Of a stretch of DNA of 64,000 nucleotides, positions 35,851 through 44,720 are shown piece after piece (position 1 is the first letter of the stretch; every line of letters starts with the position of its first letter). The stretch covers positions 62,001-126,000 of the forward strand of contig NZ_JBGFFE010000004.1 in NCBI RefSeq assembly GCF_041224415.1, written 5' to 3'. Below the pieces are notes generated by a model. The model was not told the DNA's origin. It saw nothing but the letters and a program-made list of their open reading frames with translations, and did not search any database. This DNA comes from Clostridium_B lapidicellarium (GTDB lineage Bacteria > Bacillota > Clostridia > Clostridiales > Clostridiaceae). The position numbers and the translations under genes are program-made.

Positions 35851-36219
35851 CTATATATTTGAATTTATTTCCTTATATCTTTTTTCTGCCGCCTCAATGG
35901 CCTGAACACCTGCTTTGCACATTACATTTATACCCTTGACAATAGTTACAATTATGAACGCTTCCACCAATTCCTCCATAGTTAATCCAGATTCTATGGC
36001 AGCAACAGCATGTGCCTTTGCACCGCTTACCTCATTATCCAAGCTGTCCAGTATAGTAAAAATCAACTCCTGTGTTTTTTTAGACAGGTGTCCCTCTTGA
36101 ACAGATTCACGCATCACCAAATATCCCTTTAATCCATCCGGTGAATATTTAGAAAATATCTCAGCAAAAGGCGGGTTCCACTTCAACTCATTTTTGTAAT
36201 ACTCAAGTATATTTTCCAT
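35851..36219 (-). CDS. Carboxymuconolactone decarboxylase (AhpD-fold) family protein
   Basis: 122 residues with the all-helical CMD fold: KTQELIFTILDSLDNE, then AKAHAVAAIESGLTMEELVEA. The CxxC redox pair of AhpD is absent, so peroxidase activity like AhpD's is unlikely; the His in AKAHAVAA is kept. First gene of a two-gene unit with the zinc-ribbon protein. Confidence 0.85.
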   Translation of the reverse strand: MENILEYYKNELKWNPPFAEIFSKYSPDGLKGYLVMRESVQEGHLSKKTQELIFTILDSLDNEVSGAKAHAVAAIESGLTMEELVEAFIIVTIVKGINVMCKAGVQAIEAAEKRYKEINSNI

Positions 36220-36318
36220 TATATCAGCTCACTTTCGATTAATTATATTGTCATTATACTATTATAACAAGCCAATGTACAAGTTTTGTAAAATAACAAT
36301 TTCTCAATCAAATTAAAA

Positions 36319-36339
36319 AGGCGATCCACCATACCGCCT
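36319..36339 (-). terminator. Terminator after the amino-acid permease
   Basis: On the minus strand AGGCG...CGCCT is followed by TTTTTAA, about 35 bases beyond the permease stop. The stem is short, 5 bp with an 11-base loop. Confidence 0.5.
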
Positions 36340-36372
36340 AAGACAAGCGTATGATTTCTCGCCATTTTAATA

Positions 36373-37773
36373 CTAAACAGTCATCTTTTTCTTATCTTCA
36401 ATTTGCTGTAATACACTGTGTTTTCTTCCATAGATAAAATATACAATAAGTCCTATAGACAACCAGACTATAAACCCAATCCAGGTTACAGCCCTCATGG
36501 ATACCAAGAGTGCTATACAACATATTATAGTTATTATAGGTGTAAACGGAACTCCAGGGCATTTAAACTTTCTTTCAAAATTCGGCATGGTCTTCCTAAG
36601 ATATATAACCCCTGCAGATACAACCATAAAACTCATCAAAGTTCCAATACTTACAAATTCAACTATAACACTAAGCGGCAAAAATCCCGCTATTGTCGAA
36701 GCTATTACCCCTGCAACTACAGTAGCTATATATGGAGTCTTGTGCTTGCTGTGTATTTTGCAAAATGCCTTAGGGAGAAGTCCGTCTCTCGACATCGCCA
36801 TAAAAACTCTCACCTGTCCATATAAAACCGCTATCATAGTAGAAATCATTCCCAAAATGGCACCTACACCTACAAGGGCAGAACCCCACCTTATACCCAA
36901 TCTGAATAAAGCTTCAGGTACCGCATTATCAGAAACGATTTCCTTATATGGGACAATTCCCGTAAGCACTGTCGCCACTGATACATAGAGGATACACACT
37001 ACTATAAGACACATTATTATGCCCCTTGATACATCTCTTTTGGGATCAGCGGCCTCCTCAGCTGAAGTGGAGATAGCATCAAATCCCAGAAATGAAAAGA
37101 ATACAGTTCCGGCTCCCGTAAAAACTCCATGCCATCCATTGGGAATAAACGGGTGATAATTCGATGTATCTATATGTGATACGCCTAAAAATATAAAGAG
37201 TAAAATCACGGATATCTTTATTACAACAATCATATTATTTACTCTTGAGCTCTCCTTCATTCCGGTATAGAGCAGCGCCGTCAAAAGCATTATTATTGCA
37301 ATAGCAGGTAAATCCACAATTCCACCATTCCATGGAGACGTGGAAATAGCCTTGGGAAGTGAAACACCTGCAGATTGTAATATACCCCTCAATGTTCCCG
37401 ACCATCCGGACGCCACCGCACTCGCCGCTACAATATATTCCGCTGTCAAACACCATCCTATGATCACAGCTGTGAATTCCCCAAAAGCTATATATGCATA
37501 TGAATATGTACTCCCTGCTACCGGAAACATTGTGGATAATTCACAATAACACAAACCGCATAAACAAGCTACTATTCCTGCAAATATAAACGACAGTATT
37601 ATAGCTGGTCCTGCCATATGAGCCCCTTCACCAGTAGCAACAAATATTCCCACACCAACAACGGCTCCGATTCCAAGGGCCGCTATATCCTTTGCCCTTA
37701 GATTTTTACTCAAACCCGTTTTTTGAATGCTCTCCTTAACTTGATTCAATGACTTTTTTCTAAAAAGATTCAT
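36373..37773 (-). CDS. APC-family amino acid permease
   Basis: A 466-residue, roughly 12-helix transporter of the amino acid-polyamine-organocation family, closest in pattern to the cationic amino-acid (YfnA/CAT) group: GIGAVVGVGIFVATG in helix 1 and GFDAISTSAEEAADPKRD in the middle. ATG 37773 follows AGGGGGTATT; a longer frame adds 16 residues without support. Substrate not determined. No obvious riboswitch upstream. Confidence 0.88.
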   Translation of the reverse strand: MNLFRKKSLNQVKESIQKTGLSKNLRAKDIAALGIGAVVGVGIFVATGEGAHMAGPAIILSFIFAGIVACLCGLCYCELSTMFPVAGSTYSYAYIAFGEFTAVIIGWCLTAEYIVAASAVASGWSGTLRGILQSAGVSLPKAISTSPWNGGIVDLPAIAIIMLLTALLYTGMKESSRVNNMIVVIKISVILLFIFLGVSHIDTSNYHPFIPNGWHGVFTGAGTVFFSFLGFDAISTSAEEAADPKRDVSRGIIMCLIVVCILYVSVATVLTGIVPYKEIVSDNAVPEALFRLGIRWGSALVGVGAILGMISTMIAVLYGQVRVFMAMSRDGLLPKAFCKIHSKHKTPYIATVVAGVIASTIAGFLPLSVIVEFVSIGTLMSFMVVSAGVIYLRKTMPNFERKFKCPGVPFTPIITIICCIALLVSMRAVTWIGFIVWLSIGLIVYFIYGRKHSVLQQIEDKKKMTV

Positions 37774-37983
37774 AATACCCCCTAAAATGTTCTTTTTGAT
37801 TTTTGATATTGCAAAATCCATTATACAACATTATTTTACTTTTTTCTACATTTCAGCTATTTCAACAGTTCAGCATAAATATATACACTGACAAAAAAGG
37901 CAAAAGGGCTGCCTGCATAATGTCCAGCATCCCCATCATTTCAACTACATATTCTATGCTTTTAGGAGCATTGAAAGTTCACG

Positions 37984-38130
37984 CTAATCATTTTCTTTAT
38001 ATTCCAGCAAATCCCCCGGCTGGCATTTGAGTTCCCTACAAATTGCCTCCAACGTTGAAAATCTCACTGCCCTAGCTTTGTTGTTTTTCAATAAGGTAGA
38101 GATATATAAGCTACTAATAGATACAATATG
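37984..38130 (-). pseudogene. 3' remnant of a YozG-type HTH regulator gene
   Basis: The minus-strand frame ending at TAG 37984 reads LLKNNKARAVRFSTLEAICR followed by ELKCQPGDLLEYKEND. This is the C-terminal half of small Cro/C1-type regulators (HTH_26). No start codon or N-terminal helices are recognisable upstream, where the frame runs into the FMN reductase gene. I read it as a truncated gene left by a deletion. The gap 37774-38190 holds nothing else I can support. Confidence 0.7.
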
Positions 38131-38190
38131 GGAGTAGAAATACTTTAAGAACAGTTTTATAAACGCTCTATCTTTTACTTAATCTAGAAA

Positions 38191-38757
38191 TCATTTCGAA
38201 ACCAACGACGAACCGAAATTTTTCAAGACCATGGGTAGATCTTCCCTTTCATATGCCGGTTCATTTCGCAAACCAGTAACGACAGGCACCTCTTTAACAT
38301 CAAATTCCAGCACCTCAAATATGTGTTTCGTGTAATCAATATACGGTCTAAACAGTCCGGCATCAGGATTACCTTGGTTAAACGAAAGAATCAGCCTTTG
38401 TTTCACAGTATTTTCTTTGAAAAATGGAGAAAACCGTGGAGAAAATCTCGCAAACAGCCTGTCTGTGAATATCTTACCCTGGGCACTCATCTGTCCCATG
38501 TAAATCGGCGAGCCTAAAACGATGGCATCGGTATGCTCAATGGCGTCATAAATTTCCTGCATGTCGTCATTGATAACACAACCCTGATCGCCTTTGTGGC
38601 AGGCCCAACAGCCCCGGCATGGTTTGATATCAAGATCACTAAAACTAAATGATCTGATTTCCGCTCCCTGTTCCCTGGCACCTTCAAGTATTTTGTTTAC
38701 AATAAAGGCGGTATTTCCTTCTTTACGCTGACTTGCAATAATTCCAATGATATTCAT
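38191..38757 (-). CDS. Flavodoxin-fold NADPH-dependent FMN reductase (iron-sulfur flavoprotein type)
   Basis: 188 residues with the flavodoxin-like start IIGIIASQRKEGNTAFIVN and the Cys-rich loop CRGCWACHKGDQGC, as in clostridial iron-sulfur flavoproteins, then ADIVLGSP-like VLGSPIYMGQMS. It probably reduces small acceptors with a flavin. A MarR regulator lies 146 bases upstream in the same direction and is its likely controller. Base composition looks slightly more GC-rich than neighbours, which could mean transfer. Confidence 0.87.
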   Translation of the reverse strand: MNIIGIIASQRKEGNTAFIVNKILEGAREQGAEIRSFSFSDLDIKPCRGCWACHKGDQGCVINDDMQEIYDAIEHTDAIVLGSPIYMGQMSAQGKIFTDRLFARFSPRFSPFFKENTVKQRLILSFNQGNPDAGLFRPYIDYTKHIFEVLEFDVKEVPVVTGLRNEPAYEREDLPMVLKNFGSSLVSK

Positions 38758-38903
38758 TCTTTTTCCTCCTTATTATCCTGGGGCCATTTTGATTGAAATA
38801 ATTTTGTGTCTTAAGACCCATAGATACCCTATCGCATTTTTGAGTCTTTGTCAACAAAATGTTAGTAATAAAAATGCAGCCCACTCTCAATAGAATTGGC
38901 TGC

Positions 38904-39392
38904 CTATAGCTTATCACAATAACCAGACGTAATATCTACACCTAATTTTTTTATCTCTGCATCCAAATGTCTATTATACTTTTCCACAAAATTAAGCATA
39001 CTGTCATATTGTTCCTCGGTTATCTGCTCAAACACAACCCTATCCCGCTCTTGAAACTCCTTGTGCAGTTTCTCATGGACTTTGTTAATTGTTTTTCCCT
39101 GTTTAGTAAGCCTGAAATATATTTCTTTCTTGTTATCCGGCTTCTGGTAGCTTTCGACAAGACCCTTTTCTATAAGCTTCTTAGTTAATTTACTTACGGC
39201 GCTTCTTGTTATATAAAAGGCTTTCGCAAGTTTTGTCACATTGGAATCTGCATTTTTTTCAATATATTCCATGCAATGTACTTCAGAGGGCTTGTAATCC
39301 TTGAGGCTGGCTTTCATTTTAAAGCCATCAAGCCAAATTCTCTTGTTAAATATGTCCCAAAAACCCATTAGGACTTGTTCTTCTTTGTTCAT
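38904..39392 (-). CDS. MarR-family transcriptional regulator
   Basis: 162 residues with the MarR winged helix: VTKLAKAFYITRSAVSKLTKKL, then LVESYQKPDNKKEIYFRLT as the wing. Members usually respond to phenolic or oxidative ligands and control adjacent detoxification genes, here probably the FMN reductase downstream. No clear operator palindrome was assigned. Confidence 0.9.
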   Translation of the reverse strand: MNKEEQVLMGFWDIFNKRIWLDGFKMKASLKDYKPSEVHCMEYIEKNADSNVTKLAKAFYITRSAVSKLTKKLIEKGLVESYQKPDNKKEIYFRLTKQGKTINKVHEKLHKEFQERDRVVFEQITEEQYDSMLNFVEKYNRHLDAEIKKLGVDITSGYCDKL

Positions 39393-39513
39393 GGCTCATC
39401 CTCCCATCTGCCGGTATATTAATAATATTATATTAAATTTTTGTTTCTATTTCAACAATATCAAAATAATTATTTTAGAAATTGCTCTATATATCAAAAA
39501 AGAGAATCATCAA

Positions 39514-39539
39514 AAGAACGCCTGTAAAGAGGCGTTCTT
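39514..39539 (-). terminator. Terminator of the trp operon
   Basis: A 10-bp AAGAACGCCT/AGGCGTTCTT stem with a 6-base loop, followed by TTTTGATG on the minus strand, 45 bases beyond the trpA stop. Confidence 0.8.
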
Positions 39540-39583
39540 AACACACACTTTTACAACGTAATTTTTAAAAACACAGAATCAAA

Positions 39584-40378
39584 TCACTGTTTTAAGGCAT
39601 TTTTCAATTCTCCAATAAATGCTTTCACACTATTCAGCATATCCTCCTTATCTTTTCCCTCCGCTATTTTGTCAATCAACGCACTGCCCACAATTATACC
39701 TTCGCAGTAAGGTTTGAATTTTTCAGCCATGGCTGCAGATGATATTCCAAATCCAAGCGCCTTGGGTATGTCAGTGTAGCTTGAAACAATTTTCATATAT
39801 TCTTTTATATCAGTGTTTATGGAGTTTCTCGCACCTGTAACTCCGTTTACGGAAACACAGTACACAAATCCCCTGGCACCCCTTACTATTTTTTCTATTC
39901 TCTCCTTGGACGTAGGTGCCACAAGAGGAATAAGGTACACTCCATACTTACCTCCCATTGTTATGATATCTTTTCTCTCCTCTATGGGAAGATCCGGTAT
40001 TATGAGTCCATCTATGCCGCAGCTGCTGCATTCTTTTATGAACTTCTCCATTCCATACTTGAATATGGAACTGTAGTAGACCAGATACACGAGAGGCACC
40101 TGTGTTTTTTCCCTTATGTTTTTCACTGTGTCCATTATCTTGAATATCTTCACTCCATTTTTAAGTGCCCTGTTTGAAGATGCCTGTATTGTAACACCAT
40201 CTGCCAGAGGATCCGAATAGGGTATACCCAATTCTATTATATCCGCTCCTGAATTTTCCATTGCAAGTACAATTTTCACAGTAGTTTCCAAATCCGGATC
40301 ACCTGCCGTTATAAAAGGTATGAGTGCCTTTTCATTTTTTTCCTTCAACTGGCTGAATTTCAAATCTATCCTGTTCAT
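39584..40378 (-). CDS. trpA: Tryptophan synthase alpha chain
   Basis: TrpA cleaves indole-3-glycerol phosphate to indole and glyceraldehyde-3-phosphate. The catalytic Glu and Asp lie in ADIIELGIPYSDPLADG. 264 residues, normal length. Its ATG overlaps the trpB stop (TAATG), as expected for the coupled alpha2-beta2 complex. Last gene of the trpEGDCFBA operon. Confidence 0.98.
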   Translation of the reverse strand: MNRIDLKFSQLKEKNEKALIPFITAGDPDLETTVKIVLAMENSGADIIELGIPYSDPLADGVTIQASSNRALKNGVKIFKIMDTVKNIREKTQVPLVYLVYYSSIFKYGMEKFIKECSSCGIDGLIIPDLPIEERKDIITMGGKYGVYLIPLVAPTSKERIEKIVRGARGFVYCVSVNGVTGARNSINTDIKEYMKIVSSYTDIPKALGFGISSAAMAEKFKPYCEGIIVGSALIDKIAEGKDKEDMLNSVKAFIGELKNALKQ

Positions 40379-41553
40379 TATAATTCCACCCCCATTATAG
40401 CTGCCATGGTATTCATGTCCTTGTCTCCTCTTCCTGATAAATTTATGATAATTATCTTGTCCTTGTCAAGTTTTGGGGCAAGCTTTATGGCATAGGCCAC
40501 TGCATGTGCACTTTCAAGGGCGGGAATTATCCCCTCCACTCTTGAAAGATAGGCAAATGCTTCCACTGCCTCCCTGTCCGTGGCAGATTTATAAACTGCC
40601 CTCTTTACATCATTGTAATATGCATGCTCCGGACCCACTCCAGGATAATCAAGACCTGCCGATATGGAATAGGCAGGAAGTATCTGTCCATCTTCATCCT
40701 GGAGCACATAGGTCATCATTCCGTGGATCACACCTACGGAGCCCTTTTCTATGGTTGCCGCATGCTTGTCTGTGTCTAGTCCCTTTCCCGCTGCTTCCAC
40801 CCCTATGAGTTTAACGGATTTATCTTCCACAAAAGGATAAAAAATACCCATAGAATTACTTCCGCCGCCTACACAGGCTATAATATAATCAGGTAGTTTT
40901 CCTTCTTTCTCCAGAATCTGTCTTCTGGCCTCGTCCCCTATAACTCTCTGGAAGTCCCTCACCATGGTAGGATATGGGTGAGGTCCCATTACGGATCCTA
41001 TTACATAAAAAGTATCTTCTATATTTGAGACCCAGTTTCTCATGGCCTCATTTACTGCATCCTTCAGCGTCCCAGTTCCAGCAGTAACAGAGGTCACTTC
41101 TGCCCCCAATATCTTCATCTTAAACACATTAAGGGCCTGTCTTTTTATGTCCTTTTCACCCATGAATATCTCACACTTCATTCCAAACAGGGCAGCTACA
41201 GTTGCAGTTGCAACTCCATGCTGTCCCGCGCCCGTTTCAGCTATAACTTTCTTTTTCCCCATTCTTCTGGCAAGAAGTACCTGGCCCAGGGCGTTGTTTA
41301 TCTTATGTGCCCCGGTGTGGTTTAAATCCTCCCTCTTGAGGTATACCTTGGCTCCTCCCAGGTTTTCCGTCATATTTTTGGCAAAATACAATGGATTCTC
41401 TCTTCCAACATATTCTTTAAGATAATATTTGTATTCATCTATGAACTTTTTATCTTTTATGGCCTCGTTGAATTCCCTTTCCAACTCTGTGATTGCATTC
41501 ATCACGGTCTCAGGAACGTATTGGCCGCCGAATTTTCCAAATCTTCCTTCCAT
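40378..41553 (-). CDS. trpB: Tryptophan synthase beta chain
   Basis: TrpB is the PLP enzyme joining indole and serine into tryptophan. The PLP lysine is in HTGAHKINN near residue 83, and the phosphate loop is GGGSNSMG. 391 residues, standard TrpB1 length. ATG overlaps the trpF stop (TAATG), so trpF-trpB-trpA are translationally coupled. Confidence 0.98.
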   Translation of the reverse strand: MEGRFGKFGGQYVPETVMNAITELEREFNEAIKDKKFIDEYKYYLKEYVGRENPLYFAKNMTENLGGAKVYLKREDLNHTGAHKINNALGQVLLARRMGKKKVIAETGAGQHGVATATVAALFGMKCEIFMGEKDIKRQALNVFKMKILGAEVTSVTAGTGTLKDAVNEAMRNWVSNIEDTFYVIGSVMGPHPYPTMVRDFQRVIGDEARRQILEKEGKLPDYIIACVGGGSNSMGIFYPFVEDKSVKLIGVEAAGKGLDTDKHAATIEKGSVGVIHGMMTYVLQDEDGQILPAYSISAGLDYPGVGPEHAYYNDVKRAVYKSATDREAVEAFAYLSRVEGIIPALESAHAVAYAIKLAPKLDKDKIIIINLSGRGDKDMNTMAAIMGVEL

Positions 41554-42185
41554 TATATACTCCTCACTTTCCCTATGAAATCTTTTATTTTTTTAAAACT
41601 TTTCATACCATTTTCCTCTACACCGCCGGACACATCTACCACCTGCGGTCTAACAATTTTTATGGCCTGAACAATATTCCCTGAATTAAGCCCTCCTGCC
41701 AGAACCAATTTTTTGTCTATATGAATATCCTTCAATACATTCCAGTTGAAACTCATTCCGGTACCGCCTCTTTTGCCTTTTACACTGCTGTCCAGCAGCA
41801 AGGCTTCAATTCCCAGCTTACATGTACTGTGTATTTTTTGCACAATATCCTCACTGTACCCCTGATTTACATCTATATGAACTGCCTTCCATATATTAAA
41901 AGCTTTCAAACAATTCAGATATTTTTCATTTTCGTCTCCATGGAGCTGAATTACATCCAATTTCAAATATCGGGCTGCATCAATTACCTCATCCACATCA
42001 TTGTTTTTGAAGACTCCCACTTTTCCGACACTGATGTCTAATTTTTTTATAAGCTCTTCTGCTTCACTTACAGTTACTTTTCTTTTGCTGTTACAGAATA
42101 TAAATCCTGCATAGTCCGGCATCAGTTCATTTAAAATTTCTATATCAGCGCTTCTCCTTATCCCGCATATTTTCACCAGAGTCAC
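41553..42185 (-). CDS. trpF: Phosphoribosylanthranilate isomerase
   Basis: TrpF isomerises phosphoribosyl anthranilate to CdRP in a TIM barrel. The N-terminal strand is VKICGIRR with the catalytic Cys, and the catalytic Asp follows in LLLDSSVKGKRGGTG. I set the start at GTG 42185, with GGGGGG 8 bases upstream, giving 210 residues as in the family. An earlier in-frame start would add 20 unrelated residues. An 85-base gap with a hairpin and an ACAATT repeat precedes the longer frame. Confidence 0.95.
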   Translation of the reverse strand: MTLVKICGIRRSADIEILNELMPDYAGFIFCNSKRKVTVSEAEELIKKLDISVGKVGVFKNNDVDEVIDAARYLKLDVIQLHGDENEKYLNCLKAFNIWKAVHIDVNQGYSEDIVQKIHSTCKLGIEALLLDSSVKGKRGGTGMSFNWNVLKDIHIDKKLVLAGGLNSGNIVQAIKIVRPQVVDVSGGVEENGMKSFKKIKDFIGKVRSI

Positions 42186-42277
42186 AGGCTGCACCCCCCA
42201 TACTTGTTCAAATGCTGCCACTTTATTATAAAGTTCAAAGAACAAACTTTAACAATTTACAATTCACAATTAATGAG

Positions 42278-42301
42278 GATTTTCAGCTAAGACTGAAAAT
42301 C
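42278..42301 (-). other. Intercistronic hairpin between trpC and trpF
   Basis: A 9-bp GATTTTCAG/CTGAAAATC stem with a 6-base loop, 30 bases after the trpC stop. No clear T run follows on the minus strand. It may tune message stability. The adjacent 42251-42272 holds an ACAATTTACAATTCACAATT repeat like that before rpsT. Confidence 0.5.
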
Positions 42302-42330
42302 TACCAAATTTAATATTTTATATTTGAATT

Positions 42331-43122
42331 TTAATATTTAAAACTTGATATTCTTATATTACCTACAAATTCATGGAGTCTGGATACATTATTTACGTTT
42401 CTCATAAAGGTCTCGCCTATAAGCACTGCATCTGCTCCAACACTTTCCAGATATCTTACATCTTCCTCGTTTTTTATCCCGCTTTCAGATACCACGGTAA
42501 TACCTGAAGGTATTTTTTTTATAAGTTTTTCTGTGTTTTTTAAATTCTCCGAAAAATTCTCTAGATTTCTATTGTTTATACCTATGATATTACATTCCGT
42601 CTGCAGTGCAGTTTCAAGTTCCCTCTCGTCGTGAACCTCCACCAGACATTGAAGCCCAGTTTTTTCCGCCAGCTTGTAATACTCTTTCAATCTATCTTTT
42701 AAAATTGCAGTTATAAGCAACAGGGCATCTGCTCCAAGAGCCTTCGACTGATATATCTGATATGGATCAATTATAAAATCCTTCCTCAGTACAGGTTTTG
42801 AATTTACTTTTTTAACTTCACCTATATATCTATCATTTCCTTGGAAAAAATTTTCTTCTGTAAGTACGGAAACTGCATCTATATCCAATTTTTCATATAT
42901 TCTTGCTATTTTCACTGCATCAAAATCTTTTAGTATCACTCCCCTTGAAGGAGAAGCTTTTTTTATCTCGGCAATAATGGATATCCCTCTTTTGTCCAGT
43001 GCTCTTTTGAAATCCCTCTTTGTCGAATCATTAAAGTTTTTAACAAGTTTTGCTGCGGGTACAATTTGTTTTTCCCGTCTGATCTTGGGTATTTTTTTTG
43101 CAATTATATCTTCAAGTATCAC
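42331..43122 (-). CDS. trpC: Indole-3-glycerol phosphate synthase
   Basis: TrpC closes CdRP to indole-3-glycerol phosphate. The TIM-barrel motifs IIAEIKKASPSRG and ALLLITAIL are clear, with the phosphate-binding end GADAVLIGETFM. GTG 43122 is preferred because GGAGGTG sits 9 bases before it; the GTG at 43134 lies within that ribosome binding site. About 263 residues, normal length. Four bases separate trpD's stop from the Shine-Dalgarno region. Confidence 0.97.
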   Translation of the reverse strand: MILEDIIAKKIPKIRREKQIVPAAKLVKNFNDSTKRDFKRALDKRGISIIAEIKKASPSRGVILKDFDAVKIARIYEKLDIDAVSVLTEENFFQGNDRYIGEVKKVNSKPVLRKDFIIDPYQIYQSKALGADALLLITAILKDRLKEYYKLAEKTGLQCLVEVHDERELETALQTECNIIGINNRNLENFSENLKNTEKLIKKIPSGITVVSESGIKNEEDVRYLESVGADAVLIGETFMRNVNNVSRLHEFVGNIRISSFKY

Positions 43123-43138
43123 TTTATTTATCACCTCC

Positions 43139-44149
43139 TTACAATATCCTGTAATTCACAAGTTCCTGCAGCTTTTCATAGGCCTTTTTTGAATCTATAA
43201 TTTCTCCTGCCATATCTATTCCCTCTGCTATACTCCCGGAAGCTTTCCCAATATAAAGTGCCGCTCCACTGTTCAAAAGCACAATATCCCTTTTGGGACC
43301 TTTACCGCCTTTTAAAATTTCAACTATGGACTTGGCATTTTCAAAAGCTGTGCCGCCTGCTATGTCATCCATGCTGGAGACCTTGATATCAAAATCTTCC
43401 GGATTTATAGTATAATCTTTTATATTACCATCTTTAAGCTCACTTGCATAAGTCCTAGATGTAGTGCTTATCTCGTCGAGGCCGTCCTCTCCGTGAACCA
43501 CCAGAGCTCTTTCACATCCCAGATTCATAAGCACTTCAGCCGTCAGATGAGTCAAGTCTTTATCATATACTCCAAGCACCTGTCCTTTTACAAAGGCAGG
43601 ATTCGTAAGCGGCCCCAGAAGGTTGAACACAGTTCTTGTCCCCAATTCTTTTCTTGGACCTGCCACATTTTTCATGGCACTGTGATACTTTTGGGCAAAG
43701 AGAAATGCCATACCATTTTCATCTATACTTCTTCTGGCATCCTCCGGATTTAAATTTATATCAAATCCAAGCTTTTCAAGTACATCTGCACTCCCGCTTT
43801 TACTGGACACTGCCCTGTTACCGTGCTTTGCCACCTTCACTCCTGCAGCAGCCGCAACTATTGCAGCTGCAGTTGATATATTGAAGGTCTTTCCACCATC
43901 ACCGCCGGTTCCACAGGTGTCGATGACATAATCAGAATCAAGCTTTAAGGTCAGGGCATTGTCCCTCATCGCCCTGGCAAAGCCTGTTATCTCCTTAGAA
44001 GTTTCTCCTTTCATTCTGAGAGCTATCAAAAATCCTCCTATTTGAGAATCAGTTGCCCTTCCATGCATGATCTCATTCATGGAAGCATAAGCTTCTTTTT
44101 CTCCCAGATCATTTCCACCTATAACATCCTCAATTATTTCCTGCAGCAT
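43139..44149 (-). CDS. trpD: Anthranilate phosphoribosyltransferase
   Basis: TrpD transfers phosphoribose from PRPP to anthranilate. The PRPP-binding motif DTCGTGGDG and the anthranilate-site motif KHGNRAVSSKSGSADVLE are present. ATG 44149 overlaps trpG by 20 bases and has GGAGGGG upstream within trpG; an earlier start would add 27 residues that overlap trpG further. 336 residues, standard. Confidence 0.97.
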   Translation of the reverse strand: MLQEIIEDVIGGNDLGEKEAYASMNEIMHGRATDSQIGGFLIALRMKGETSKEITGFARAMRDNALTLKLDSDYVIDTCGTGGDGGKTFNISTAAAIVAAAAGVKVAKHGNRAVSSKSGSADVLEKLGFDINLNPEDARRSIDENGMAFLFAQKYHSAMKNVAGPRKELGTRTVFNLLGPLTNPAFVKGQVLGVYDKDLTHLTAEVLMNLGCERALVVHGEDGLDEISTTSRTYASELKDGNIKDYTINPEDFDIKVSSMDDIAGGTAFENAKSIVEILKGGKGPKRDIVLLNSGAALYIGKASGSIAEGIDMAGEIIDSKKAYEKLQELVNYRIL

Positions 44150-44720
44150 TGCAAATCCCCTCCACAAAATTTTTGATAATTGTCTTCCCATTTTCCGTAA
44201 GAATGGACTCAGGATGAAATTGAAGTCCATAGACTCTATACTTTTTATGTTTTACAGCCATTATTTCCCCGTCATCAAGGCTTTCGCCAATTACAGCAAG
44301 CTCCTCGGGAAGACTTTTTCTCTCTAAAACAAGAGAGTGATATCTCATCACATCTATGGAATCTTTCAAATGTTCAAATATTTCACTCTGTTCTAAAGCC
44401 ACTTGGGATGTTTTCCCGTGCATTATATTCCCCGCTCTCACCACTCTGCCCCCATAGGCACAGCCTATGGCCTGATGTCCAAGGCATATTCCCAGAATCG
44501 GTATCCGAGCTCCAAATTTCCTGACTACATCTATACATATACCTGCATTTTCAGGTATTCCAGGTCCTGGAGAAAGTATTATCCCATCCGGATTCAGCAC
44601 ATCTATTTCCCTCAAAGATATCTGATCATTTCTCACCACCTTTACATTTTCATAGATTTCTCCAACATACTGGTAGAGATTGTAGGTAAAAGAATCATAA
44701 TTATCTATCAAAAGTATCAT
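44130..44720 (-). CDS. trpG: Anthranilate synthase glutamine amidotransferase subunit
   Basis: TrpG supplies ammonia from glutamine to TrpE. The class I glutaminase triad is visible: Cys in LGICLGHQAIG, His and Glu in FHPES. 196 residues, not fused to TrpD as it is in enterics. ATG overlaps the trpE stop (TAATG). A role shared with PabA is possible because folate synthesis genes are not in the window. Confidence 0.97.
   Translation of the reverse strand: MILLIDNYDSFTYNLYQYVGEIYENVKVVRNDQISLREIDVLNPDGIILSPGPGIPENAGICIDVVRKFGARIPILGICLGHQAIGCAYGGRVVRAGNIMHGKTSQVALEQSEIFEHLKDSIDVMRYHSLVLERKSLPEELAVIGESLDDGEIMAVKHKKYRVYGLQFHPESILTENGKTIIKNFVEGICNAAGNN

Noticed and set aside
35851..36219. AhpD alkyl-hydroperoxide reductase
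   Set aside because: The fold matches but the catalytic CxxC is absent, so only the broad CMD family call is kept.
38723..38917. 64-codon ORF between the FMN reductase and marR genes
   Set aside because: It overlaps the reductase start in another frame, has no ribosome binding site, and looks like a shadow.
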